DNA of 64,000 bases, from the NCBI GenBank assembly GCA_947561715.1, contig OX387205.1, positions 7,693,001-7,757,000 on the forward strand, in the 5' to 3' direction. The DNA is from Ascidia mentula (taxonomy: Eukaryota > Chordata > Ascidiacea > Phlebobranchia > Ascidiidae). The notes beneath the pieces are model-generated. The model searched no databases, was not told the origin of the DNA, and was given only the letters and a program-made list of their open reading frames with translations. The position numbers were made by a program, and so were the translations under genes. Of this stretch, positions 20,683 through 32,500 are shown piece by piece; the first letter of the stretch is position 1; the number at the start of each line of letters is the position of its first letter.

Positions 20683-23365
20683 TTACGTGTCATTCAAACG
20701 AGCTTTGACTTTTCGATCGCAGTTGATGGCGACCTGCAGAACAAAAATGTCAGTAATCAAGTAAAGTTGAATAGGTCACATAATAATTCCAAGTACCTGT
20801 ATCAGGAATGCTGCTATAGAACCAAGCAACAAAATACCAGCACTTATTAGTAGTGCGCTGCTTGGTTTTCCAGTTTTATCAACCGCCATACCTAAACGTT
20901 TGGTTTTGTATTAGAACGTAGGAGGCATGCTTTACCTATAATGGCAGTGTAGTTACCAACAAGAGGTGGTGTAGCGAGGGTTCCCATTCCATTTAAAAAT
21001 GTGCTTATTCCAAGCCCTGTTCCGTAAAGTTCCAACCCAACGATATCTGCAAGAATAACGACCGATATCCCAGAAAATCCACCCTGAAACATGTGAAATT
21101 ATGAGCTTAGTGAAAGTGGGGAGTAAACTACCGTGAAATTGTCCTTCGCGCGTAGGTTATCTGCAAATGGCTTCACAAATATACCCCTAAAAGAATGATG
21201 TCTGATTAGCGAGAGTTGTTTTTCAACCTATGTGAGGAGATTTTAGGATGTGCAAAGTTACAAATCTGTTTTACAACGTAAGCAGAAAAAATATTTCAGG
21301 AAGTTACAAGTATCAACACTGGATTTGACGCCACGTATATAATGTTTTGTGGTAATAAATGTCGACCAGCGCAACCCAAAAAAACAAACACAGCATTCGT
21401 ATTAAGAATATTTGAAATTAAAATTGCAAAACCAACTATTAGGTGTATTTATTGTGAACAAGTGTGTCACGAAAAATGTACATTTTCATCGTTTGTCCAA
21501 CCTAAGGTTGGAAACAGTGTCGTCTTCATTCGTATCTGTTTCAACTGACCTTATATCCAATCGCGTTCGCACGGTAACTGTATTTTAAGGACGGCTCACC
21601 TGAAACAAACCCGTTACACCTGCAAGGAGAGCTAATGTTGCGAATGAATTGGTGAAAGGTAAGATGAAAGCACAAAGAGCAAGCACCAGTTGAACACCAG
21701 CAAACATGAGAACCCGATTGATGCTATGCACAAATACAAACGAGGTAGGAAGTTGTGCAAGATCAATAAATAAGTTTTGAAACCTTTTAATATCGCCCAA
21801 AATTCCAAATACAATTCGCGAAATGACTTCAGTGGCAGCTGATATTGACATAATAAGTGGGGCCTGCAGATGGGAAATTCCGAGCTAAACATACAAAATA
21901 TTTGTTACATGCACCAACTTTCCCAATAATAATATTCTGTACCTCGATTTCGGCAAATGGGACAATGTAGAGTTGGTTTACGAGAAACCCACCCAGAAAT
22001 ATCACCTGACTCGCGCAGTAGACAAGATACGCCGGATTTCTGAGAAGCGAGCGCCATGTTTGAGAGCTCCTTTCTGGGTGAGTGCTGCTGTTTGCCTGTG
22101 GAGTGCTTTTATCGGCCCTTTCCTCTATTACCACGTCCACAGTTCTCTTAGTCGTGTCTTTAGTGACGTGCGGGCGCTTTGCCAAACGCGTCGACAGTGA
22201 AATGGGGCGCATGAGCGATCCAGCGACCGAAAGGTTGAGAAAAATAGCCGAAAAAATTAAAAAGTAACCCCGTAGACCAAATGAATCAATAACAAAACCG
22301 TTCAGAGGGCAAACAAGGAACGTTCCAATGGATGCACCTGGTGATAGATTCAAGACTGATCGTTAATCGCGAAAGCGTTTTTCTGCACCAGAAAACTTTA
22401 AACATTTTGCAATGGTATTTACCTATGCTGGCGATGTTAGTGGCTAAAGCACGTCGCTTTTTAAAGTAAAATCCAATCAAAACAGGGGCCGATACAAAAG
22501 ATATTCCTAGTCCAACTCCTGTAGATGACAAAAATATGAGTGCTTAACCCAAAATTCTATAGAGTTAACTACGGCCAAACAGAAACCGATCACCTGTCAA
22601 CAATCCTGCGAATGTATCGAAAAGTTCCACCGATGGGAGAAAACAAGCGATTATCGACGACAGGCAAGCGATGACACCCCCCGTCATAATAGTAAATCTA
22701 TGACCAATCTTGTCCATTAACGGCGCCGAAATAATACCTTTGTACAATAAAGTTTAGCAGTTTAGTACATCTTTTGGGGTGAACGAGTTGCAATGATAAG
22801 TTTATCTAACATCAAATAACCGCATACCTGTTGTTAAACATAAAGACAAGCGCAAAAATTACCCGCAAGAGCGAAGCCAAGAGTTGCCAGCGCCGCGACC
22901 CAACCAACAGTTGAATATGATGCTTCAAACTCGTTCATGATGGGAACAAACAAAACACTCTGACACCTGTTTTTGCAATTATCTAGGGTACTGTTCATTA
23001 TAAACATAAACTTAAAGTAACAAGTCAGAAGCACTTACCGCAAGCAACCGAATACAATCACGTATATAAGAAACGTTGCACCAACTACCACCCAACCCCA
23101 TCCGCCTTCCAGTGCATCATTGCAGTGTTGAGATCGTAACTCGCCTTCCTGCAACAGTGTGTAAACAAAGCAAGTTTAAAGGTCCGAGATCTGAATACTC
23201 TAAAAATAAAATTTACGTCAACTAAATGCGTTAAACTTTTAATTTATTATATGTGTTTTCTATATATTTATACTTGTCTAATCATGTTATTAAACATATA
23301 CGTACAATATTGGGAGGATGCTGACTAGACGAAGACTTGCTTGTACTTGGTATATCTTTGCTCAT
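20683..23365 (-). CDS. SLC16-family (monocarboxylate-type) MFS transporter
   Basis: Twelve-helix plasma-membrane transporter of the monocarboxylate/aromatic amino-acid family; the substrate cannot be told from sequence. About 468 residues in 11 exons, in transcript order: 23365-23306, 23148-23039, 22966-22863, 22737-22594, 22518-22423, 22337-21943, 21884-21784, 21723-21600, 21083-20957, 20891-20797, 20733-20683. Family motifs: GGWGWVVV at the first helix (the SLC16 [D/E]G[G/S]-W-[G/A]-W signature), GFYFKKRRALAT after helix 4, and SRIVFGILGD at helix 8. A long hydrophilic loop between helices 6 and 7 (about 22150-22020) is typical. The 60-base intron 21724-21783 is a multiple of three and free of stops, so it could be retained. 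The exact paralogue is not assigned; the start is the first ATG, 20 codons before the signature exon. Confidence 0.9.
21724..21783 (-). other. 60-base in-frame mini-intron within the SLC16 gene
   Basis: On the minus strand the stretch begins GTTTCAAAAC and ends TTGTGCATAG. Removing it joins GDIK to SINRVLMF, which fits the spacing after helix 8 in SLC16 proteins. Keeping it inserts 20 residues without a stop. The intron call rests on family alignment from memory, not on transcripts. Confidence 0.6.
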
Positions 23366-25493
23366 GTTGTTAGATCACTGTTGCCACCTCGTCTAGCACT
23401 TAACGACAGTGTGGATGTGGTGCGCACGCAGAAAGCGTAAAAATCGCTTCTTTTTTCTGAACTAGTGTGGCAATGAGATAGCGTTCCTTTCTAAAAACAT
23501 GCTGAAAACCTAACCACTATAATTTGTTTTCCTATTGTGACACCTTCATGATGAAGTAGTTATTTCAGAAAAATGTGAGCTCTAGATAACTATTTTCATT
23601 GCTGCGATTAACCAACTTAAATCATAGTAGGCTATGTTCCCAAACATTTTGTACTGAAATACCAAATACACGCATGTGTCTTCGAAAGCAATACAACAAA
23701 CGACCAGAAGCTTTTGTCCAGATTATGACCAAAGGTCAACTATCGGCTGTCCAGGCCTACGTTACTCAAGATGCTGCAAAAGGAAGCACTACAAGTTTGT
23801 GAAAACTAAACATAACTTTCAATACAGTTTAAAGATCTAGGAATTAAATAACAAAGTAGCGAATGAGACTAGCCTATTTGCCGTAGCCAGTGAGTATTTT
23901 TATAAAAATAATTTGTCATAATGCATGATTATATTTGTTTTTTAATTCCTAAAGCGATATTTTAAACCAAAACTGTTACTCACCCAACCCATTGTATATT
24001 TAATTCCAGAATGATTTTGGGCTGGCTTCGCTACTTCCAGCCTGCAGTGTTGCCAGTTGTTGTTTCGATTTAGCAAAAACATACACTTTTAGCTCGAGGC
24101 TATCGCATAAAACCACAGTAATTGCTTCCTGTTGCTGCTGGTTTTGTCAGAGACTTATATTATTACTTTAAGAAATACACCTGGCTCAAAAACTTGACAA
24201 GCAGGGAATCTAGAAAACTGTTACTGTCTATCGCTGATAATCGCATATCAGACAATATATAATTGTCAGCATTTGAATGTATATATTGTTCTCTTTCTAA
24301 TCTACTCTGCGGAAATGAAGAAATTTTACACATAACCAAGTCGACACGTAAACATACGTAAGTAAGTTGGTGTAAATGCTAATACAAATAACATGAAAAA
24401 ACAAAATCGTACTGTGAGTACCAAAATATTTATTTAAGGCTTTGTTTGCATCATCACAAAATCAAATGGACCACATATTTACCTGATTTTACTTTGTGAT
24501 GCCAAGGATTAAACTTGTTTTCATATCAGGGAAATTACCTCAATCGAAAATACACAATTACACATACGTGGTAATAAGACAATTCTTCGTAATTTTCGTG
24601 TTTATTGTTGTTAGTTTGTAAATGTAGAATATGTACGTGTTTTCGAGACGAAAGATGTGAATAATAGACCACGCTTGATAGACAAGGAGGGGTTTGGATG
24701 CTGTTTCGTAAGGCCTATTTTAACGACCAATAAACCGTACAAAATCAAAACGATGATGCAGCAGTTTTTGTTAAAAATCAGTCAAGCAGTGTATGCTGCT
24801 TTCGCATGATTTTGACGTTTTTTGGTATTTGTTTTGTAGCAAGTTATCTGCTTCATAGGGTAGAGAAATGTTGAATATATACTGGATTTTAATGACCACA
24901 CTTATATTTGTGTATGTTGGGTCAATTTCACAATGAAGTAAAAAATACAGACAATTTGTTTATTTAACTTATTTCTTAATCTTTTAGTGTGTTGGCTGAT
25001 AAAATTATGCACAACATTGTTCCTATCTGGACTACTGCTTTGGTCACATTTTTTTAAACTAGTAGATTACTTTTAATAATCTGACACTGCCAGGCATATG
25101 CGATGTATGACAACCACAATGTAAAAAGATAAGAAATTAAACATGTTGTATTTCCAGAAGATGTTTTTTTGCATGGTAAAGTAGACTACTGTTTTGTGTG
25201 CATGAATAGATTTACTGTGTTTCCATTTGTGCAACCTCTTTAAATATTTTTTTGCTGAGGGATAATATTTAATACATTCAAAGCTCTTTTAGGAAAACTT
25301 ACTTCTTCGGTTCACATTTCAGTCATTATGCAACCAACCTTCATTGGGACGAATACGCAAAACGCAATCACAACGATAAATACTCGTACAAAAGGCAAAA
25401 AACAACAACCTATTTTTATATTGGTAGAATGGTAGACAATACAACATATTGTTTTAAAAATTGCAAAAAACAGGTTTTGTTGTTTTGTAAATA
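23366..25493. other. Gene-free 2.1 kb between SLC16 and MFS genes
   Basis: The two genes point away from each other, so both promoters should lie here. The only frame above 60 codons (23599-23802, plus) has no recognisable motif. No tRNA, repeat array or clear inverted repeat was seen; the sequence is AT-rich. Confidence 0.4.
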
Positions 25494-28400
25494 ATGGCAA
25501 TTAAAATATTTGGAGAAACACTATGCACTTGGTACTATGTGATTATTTGCATGGCATGCTATGCAGTTGGTGAAATCGGACATTTTATGATTGGAATTAT
25601 TTCCAAACCACTGGCTCAAGATATTGGATTTGGAGATATTGGGTGCCTTCCCAATTCTAGCACTTCTGCTGAATTAAAAGTATGTAAAGGTGCAAATTAC
25701 AGCAGGTAACTCACAGATAAAACTACAAAAATTTTTTATGTTAAATATTATTTTGTATCTAGTTGTGTTTCGATCCAAAGCCAAAATGAATCTGTGTGTG
25801 AATGGAATTACTCAGGATCTGGAATTGAATATCAACTGTTGGCTGGTCCATGCTTTATTGCAATATTTACTGTCAGTGGAGTTGTACTTGGTGTTCTAGG
25901 TGATTCTCAAAACAGGTAAGATGTGCATATATATAAATGTAGTTTAATCTTGAGAGTATGTAAGATAATTTGAAAAACTATTTTATTTTTTAAAAGTTAG
26001 TATCCCAAGTTAGGTCCATACAAGCAATATGATGATAAAACTTTATACATGATACATATTTTCAGGGTTCGATTGTTGTCAGCATGTGTATTCCTTTATT
26101 CGCTCATGGCATTTCTCACTGGATGGGCAACTGAATATTGGCAACTTGTTCTTCTACGCTTTGGTTTTGGTGCAGGGTAAAAATGTTGATAAATTTTGCC
26201 CAAATTTATCCTTACTTTATCAATAGGTTTTTAAAATAAATGGTTTGTATATGAGAGTATACTCACCGATTTAAAGCCACACAACCTATTCGCAACCATG
26301 TCATCGACTAGTTTAAAGTGAACCATATGTGTGGTTAACTATGAATAAGAGGAAATATCAAGTATGTGTTATAGGGAAGCAGCTTGTACTCCACTAACAT
26401 CAAGCATGGTGGCAGATAAATTTGGTGCCAGCAGTCGTGCTCTTGGAATGAGTGTTTTTAATTGGGGAATATACATTGGTTATGGTCTTGCATTTACTAT
26501 AGGCAACTATGTTCCACAAAGTCCTGTTTTTGGTCAGGTACACAATGTTGCATGGATAACCAATATATCTGGCATGTTTATTTTTAGAAATGTTTTTTTA
26601 GAGTTGGCGCTGGGCGTACTATCTTGTTGGAATTCCAGGCTTTATATTTTCCGTTGTGTTGTTTCTTACTGTAAAAGAACCAGAAAGAAAATCCATAAAT
26701 AGCAAAAGAAACAATGAACAGGAAAAGGAAGATCCTGATTCCCTGCTTCAACCAGCAGTTGATGAGACAAGTGATATCACTGTGAAAAAGAGTATTTATC
26801 AATTGTTGTTTTACTGACTTGTTATATGTTATCTAATCATTTTTGCTTCACACAGACAAACCACTTTCAACACTTTGGAGTGCAATTAAAACATTTGCAT
26901 CTAGTCCTGGTTTGTTAGTTTTATTGCTAGCTGCTTCTATACGACACACAGGTTGCTTACATATATAATGGATAATTACCCATGGAAGACTTTCTTAAAT
27001 TATACATGTTTTCAGCCAGTTTTTGTTGGGCATACAACACACAACTTTATTTTGATTATTATTACCCTGAAACAGACCTTGGATTATGGATGACATTATG
27101 TTCCATTATTGGGGGGCTGGTTGGGATTGCATCAGGAGGCCTAATATCTGACCGTGTTGTATCAAGATTTGGTAATGTAGTAATAACATTAATTATTATT
27201 TGTAGTTTCGTTTTGCTTAAAACTAAAATCTGAACATACTTTCAGGGGCTGCATCCCGGCTTTGGGTTCTAGTGGTTAGTCAATCCATTGCAGCACCATT
27301 GGCAGCTTTAGTTTTGTATCTTCCACCTCCATATTGCTTCATTGCACTATTGTGTGCTTACCTTTTTGGTACCTGTTTGTATTATATCTACTGCAAAAGT
27401 ATAAATCTGTATTGATAAATTTATTGGATATTTTAAATTATAGTTCCATAATGTGTTAGTTTATTTTCATTATTGCTCTTGATTTAAAATCTAAACATAT
27501 CTAATGTTGAAGTAATGCCATGCTTTCGCATGGCAAGGCAGGAATGCCTTGGCTGCGAAGCCTGTGAACCATATCTAATGTTGATATACATATTTGGTAA
27601 AGAGGTGTTCCATTCCAATAATGGTAGTCTAATGAGTTAATTTAACTGACACTAAAAATAAATGCCTAATGTGAAAGTTAAGGTTTTACCTTGAGTTGGC
27701 ATTTTAAAAGTTGTTTGATACATTTAGGTGTTGAAGATGTTTTAAACTCTGTAGAATACCAAGGGATTTATCGCATTAATGTATGTTTAGCGGAAATGTG
27801 GTTTGGGATATTATTTACTGTGCTTGTTGAATGCCTTCACTCCACCATAAGGTCAACTGGAATTTCCCTCTTCATCTTTGTCATGAACAATATTGCGAGT
27901 GGCTCCCAATTACTAGTTCCACCATTTCGAATGATTATTGGGTTTAGAACTACATTATATGTCACTTATGCAGGATTTTATGGTTTGAGTAAGTCCAATC
28001 ACAAACAATGGTATTACTAAACTTTGCTCCTTGTATTTCTCTGCATGTGTTAAATACAACTAACTCTGCTTTTTCAAGTTTTTTGTTGCTTTTTTTCCAT
28101 CATTGCACATTTTTGAACACCTCTTTCCAAGTAAGCGTCATGTAGAGCTTTGCCATGATTGCTTAACTTTGTTTGTATTTTATTTTGTGCATGCAGCTGA
28201 AATGTGGTTTGGCGTTGCTCTGACTGTGATTGTGGAACATGTACCGGTGTGTATTAGATCCACAGCAGTTGCGCTATGTGCTTTTGTCATAAGCAACATT
28301 GGTGGCAACGTACCTGTGGTAATTGCATCATTAAAATGGGCAGTAGGTGGCCTACGCAATGCCCTTTACATCATGTATGCTGGTTTTTATCTTCTAAGTA

Positions 28401-28778
28401 AGCATTAGAACAACTTATTCCATGTGTAATATTAATATTAATCATATTTGTACAACCCACTGATTTATGAATGTTTTGCAGTTGTGTTTAACTCCCATTA
28501 ATGTATGTATTTTTGTGAAGTGTTAAAATCAAAATTTACCAACGGAATAATAGTAATATTGCATACTTACTGATACTTACAAAATATTTTTTTCAAAAAT
28601 CTGACCTCATACAAGGCAAGTTCACTAATCACTATTAATGTTTGCCCAATTTCTCACAGGTGCTGTAGGTTTTTTCTTTGCTCAGTTTCTTTTGAAAAGG
28701 GAAAAGAAAAACCCAGAAGAAAGTTTCAAGGAACAAGATCAATGCATTGAAAAGTTGGATGTTGTTCCAGAAATTTAG
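25494..28778 (+). CDS. Spinster-like MFS transporter with an alternative exon pair
   Basis: Predicted 12-helix major facilitator; the closest family in layout is Spinster (SPNS), but the substrate is unknown. About 506 residues from 10 exons per isoform: 25494-25705, 25763-25915, 26066-26176, 26375-26537, 26602-26791, 26856-26951, 27016-27171, 27246-27368, then either 27791-27988 or 28197-28397, then 28660-28778. Evidence: GDSQNRVRLLSA after helix 2 resembles the MFS motif-A loop; GAGEAACTPLTSSMVADKF and SWRWAYYLVGIPGF are typical of Spinster-like proteins. The luminal loop after helix 1 has two Cys (VCKGAN and ESVCEWNY). The two alternative exons encode related helix-loop-helix segments. A poly(A) signal sits at 28997-29002. 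In exon 1 an earlier GT at 25680 gives a frameshift; the donor at 25706 keeps frame. Confidence 0.85.
27495..27584. repeat. 59-base GC-rich hairpin insert flanked by a 15-base direct repeat
   Basis: CATATCTAATGTTGA occurs at 27496-27510 and again at 27570-27584. Between them lie 59 bases that are much more GC-rich than the intron around them and contain three consecutive short hairpins: GCCATGC with GCATGGC, AAGGCA with TGCCTT, and GGCT with AGCC. The direct repeats look like a target-site duplication made on insertion. Confidence 0.6.
27791..27988 (+). other. Alternative exon A of the MFS gene
   Basis: 66 codons, entering and leaving in phase 1, flanked by TAG and GTAAGT. It encodes AEMWFGILFTVLVE at the start and TYAGFYGLS at the end. 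Homologous to exon B 208 bases downstream, with about half the residues identical by eye. Confidence 0.75.
28197..28397 (+). other. Alternative exon B of the MFS gene
   Basis: 67 codons, also phase 1 at both ends, flanked by CAG and GTAAGC. It encodes AEMWFGVALTVIVE at the start and MYAGFYLLS at the end. It can join the same upstream exon (27246-27368) and the same last exon (28660-28778) as exon A. Confidence 0.75.
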
Positions 28779-29598
28779 TCTTTTGTACTTGTTTAATATA
28801 TCTTACGTACTAATCTTGTGGGAAGCGATTATTTTACTCTTTTCTATGTCATGTGTGAGGTTCACTGCTAATTATAAATTCCATGTTAAGTTTACCTACG
28901 CTAGAGTCTTTCTGACTTAAAATTTCCTCCACTTTCCTGCAAGCTGAACCATTCTTAAATCATGTTTTAACAAGAAATAGTTATGATAATGCATTTAATA
29001 AACAAAAGTGCTACAGAACTTATTTTTGTGTATTGCTCAAGCTTTAAAAACATGTTCGCTTTTTTTCTGGATTAAAACAATAGGTATTAATGATATGGCA
29101 AGAAGCCACAAGGTTAATTTTAGAGCCTATATGATACCATTATTTTCCAAGAGTGGGCACTTCAGTAAATAAAAAATAAAATAGTGATGTGATCACCTTA
29201 CCAGGAATATAAAAACATTCTTGGATAACCAGTTACAAAAAGTAAGTTGTTTCATTTGTATGCATCTTTTTGAGAAACACCCATCAGCCTTCCATTTAAC
29301 TTGATCATATGGCGTCCATCTTCACCATATATTTATTAAATATATCCGCTTTAATATAATGGACACAAGAAACGATAAAACTAGAAAAAAGCTGAAAACA
29401 GCACAATTGCATACTAAGATCACCAACACAGCACCAGCAACCAAATTACGGAATATTGCACATTCACCACAGAAGCAGTTTTATACCATGGGAATTTATG
29501 TTGTAGCCAGAATACTTAGGATGTACTTCTAACCAAAAACATTGATGGTTAGTGCAGCAAAGTGTGTTGGGTCACTGCAGCATGTTCATGCAGAAACT
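28779..29598. other. Convergent 3' ends of the MFS gene and GM130
   Basis: An 820-base gap between two converging genes. It holds an AATAAA at 28997-29002 for the plus-strand gene and a TTTATT at 29332-29337 that would be the poly(A) signal of the minus-strand gene. Nothing else recognised. Confidence 0.55.
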
Positions 29599-32500
29599 TT
29601 ATATGGCCGTGTACTGTCCCATATACTTCAGGCAAAATCCTTGCGGCCTATCATTATAATTTAAATAAGTTGGCCTTTGCATTTGTTCGAGCAAACTAAT
29701 GATTTCTGTTGTGGTGTTCTTTTCTTGGGCTGGTGATTCTTCACCCAATCGTAGAGATTTTCCAGGGTAACTTTCATTTGAAATAAGCTTGTCATCTGCA
29801 TTACTTTGCCCATCTGATGGAAGCGCAGCATTGGCAGGAAGTAAATCTGGCCGTGCTTTTAACCTTTGCTTGGTTTCATCTCCTTCCAACATATCTGGCC
29901 AGTCATGAGGTGTGATATCCGATATATCTAAATAACAAATGTGCCACATAGAAAACATCATGTTTCTGGTTATAATTTAACACAGATAGTTTAAATAAAT
30001 ACATTAAACAAGTTCTTTTTAAACAAAAACAAAAAAGGTTTTGCTTCATAAGTGCAAAAAATATACACCAACACTTATTTCTTTGCTACAGGATTTTGTT
30101 TGTAATATGGTGATTTACCAGAAATAAATGTGTTGTTAGCAGATGAAGCAGAACTGTCAGGGGGCAAATTTTCATGGAAGCTAGTTTCTTTTTCTTGCCT
30201 GGAGTTTACTAATGTAAGCACAAGTGTTTGGAGCTTCTCAAGTTTATTCTACAGAAAAAAAAACATTTCAGTAACTATGTACATTGCTAAACTACAGCAG
30301 CAAATACCTGCATTATTTCACGCTCTTGTGCAATGGATGACACATATTCATCTTTTTCATGGTGTCGCTGCTTTAACAACTGTCTTTGGTTGTGATACAA
30401 TGTAATATACTCACCTACATATATATATGTATTTTAACAATGTGTTTTAATGATGCATTTGTTTACTAACATGTGCACATTTCACTTAAAATCATACCTA
30501 TGGTGTCACATTCATTTTGCAGCTGCAAGTTAATGTGTTCCAATTCTTCAACTTTATTTAAAGCCTCCACTTTTTGTGTCATAACTTTAGTAAACCTTTC
30601 CTGAAAGTAATAATATATAACACAACTTAATTAAATATAATAATTTTAATAATTGATTGGTAGCCACAAACATATTGTTTGATTTATATTTTTATTTTCT
30701 GGTGATTGGAAGGCAAAGATTTGCTGAATGTAGCATTTCACAGACATTGTACAAACCTGCAGCAATGACATGTTCTGAACCAAAGAATTGTGTTCTTCCA
30801 AAGATACAACACTCTCTGACAATGATGATTGACCCAATTGTTCAGCTTCAGATATGTCGCTGTTTACTTTTTGTGCTTCAAGTTTACGAAGTAAACCAGC
30901 ATTTTCCTCCTGTAATTCTTGTATGGAAACATTCATGCGAGCGACCTTAAACAATCAGCCACATGGTTTATTAGCTTCATTTTTGTTTTGTTTTGTTTAA
31001 ATTGTTTACCACATCTTCATTGCTGGGTGCAACATGCAATGCATGACTACCAGTAATACTTTCAGTGCCAACCTCTTTAGAATCAATCTCGTTCTGAAGC
31101 CTCGTTACCATTTCTTTCAATTGTGCATTTTGTTCACTATAGAACAGGCAAATTTAGATATGCAGAAATTAAATTAACAAAAAATAAAGCATAAAAGTTC
31201 ACCTTAAAATGTTTACAGTGTCCTCCAGTGTTTTAACTTCTTCATTTATCGTCACATTTGGCGACTGGTTTGCAATTTGTTGTTCAGGGTTTTCTTGTTC
31301 CATGAGTGCATTCTGAATTTGGTTGATGTTGCGATTTTTGGATTCAAGCTTGACAAAATATTGCAATTTTGTAACTTATATAACTTCATCAATACAACCC
31401 AACTTGGGTTAAAAAAAGTTATCTATCATTTTAAACAGTTTGTGTGGATTTTTATGCACTCTTTTAAATGATTCGTGTATTTTGTACATTAAAAATAACC
31501 ACCTCCAATTTCATTTCCGATAACAAAGCTTTATATTTTTCTGTGTCTTCTTTGCTTTCATTGTAAGTATGACTGATGGTAGAAAGTTCAGATGCAAGTT
31601 GCATTTTGTCATTGCTCTAAAAACAGAAAATATTATTTACTTTACACTGTACTGCTTCACAGGATTGAGTTGCCAACTAGGTGACGGTACGGCTTTGAAA
31701 GGTCTACTAATTGTTTTATTCCTTTTTTACTTTTGTTATGTTTTTTAGACATTATATCGCTTTAACACCTTTTCTATGGCTGCATGTTTTATGTTTACTT
31801 CACAGAAACTAAAGAAGCTCAACGCAATGGGCTTGAGCAACACTTTTAATTAATTGCCCCAAAACATGCCAATCAAGGACCCCATGGCCAAACTTTATTG
31901 ATTTTATAAAGGAACAACCTTTTAAAATGTGTGTTTATACTTTGTTTGTAAATAAATGCAAAATAACAAACCAGTTTAATAAATCCAGCATGCATTTCTT
32001 CCAATTGTTGTTTTAGTTGTTTGTTCTGCAATAATGCTCGGGATATTGTGCTTTTGTCGTTTTGTGCTTGTTCAAGCAACCGCGCATGCTCTTCAGCAGA
32101 TACACTGGAATTATCAACTGTTTCACCAAGCTCCGTCAACTGCAACTCTTGTTCTTCATTAAGTCTACACAAAATAGTAGGAAAAAAAACATTGCGTATA
32201 AGAAGGCAAATGGAGAAATAATGATTGCTAATAACACACCACCTTGCTAATCTTTCATTGTTGCGTAGTTGGGCATTTAGTTTTTGCATGAGCACATCTC
32301 TTTCTTCACCTATTTTTTCAACTTCCAATTTTAGTGCTTGTATTCTGTTCTGAAGTTCCTCAGATAATGTTGACTGCACAAAGTAACACTTTTATGACTA
32401 TTGTTATACAGGCATGAACCAAAATGATATCCAACCTGATCCTGTTGGCAATTAGTTGCATTCATTTTGTCTTCTTCCAACTGTTGAAATTTTAAATCCA

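Noticed and set aside
21121..21187. Exon-like stretch in the SLC16 gene (acceptor, 67 bases, donor)
   Set aside because: Joining it in phase brings a stop, and the neighbouring exons (ending GLFQ, starting GGFSG) join directly and match the family without it.
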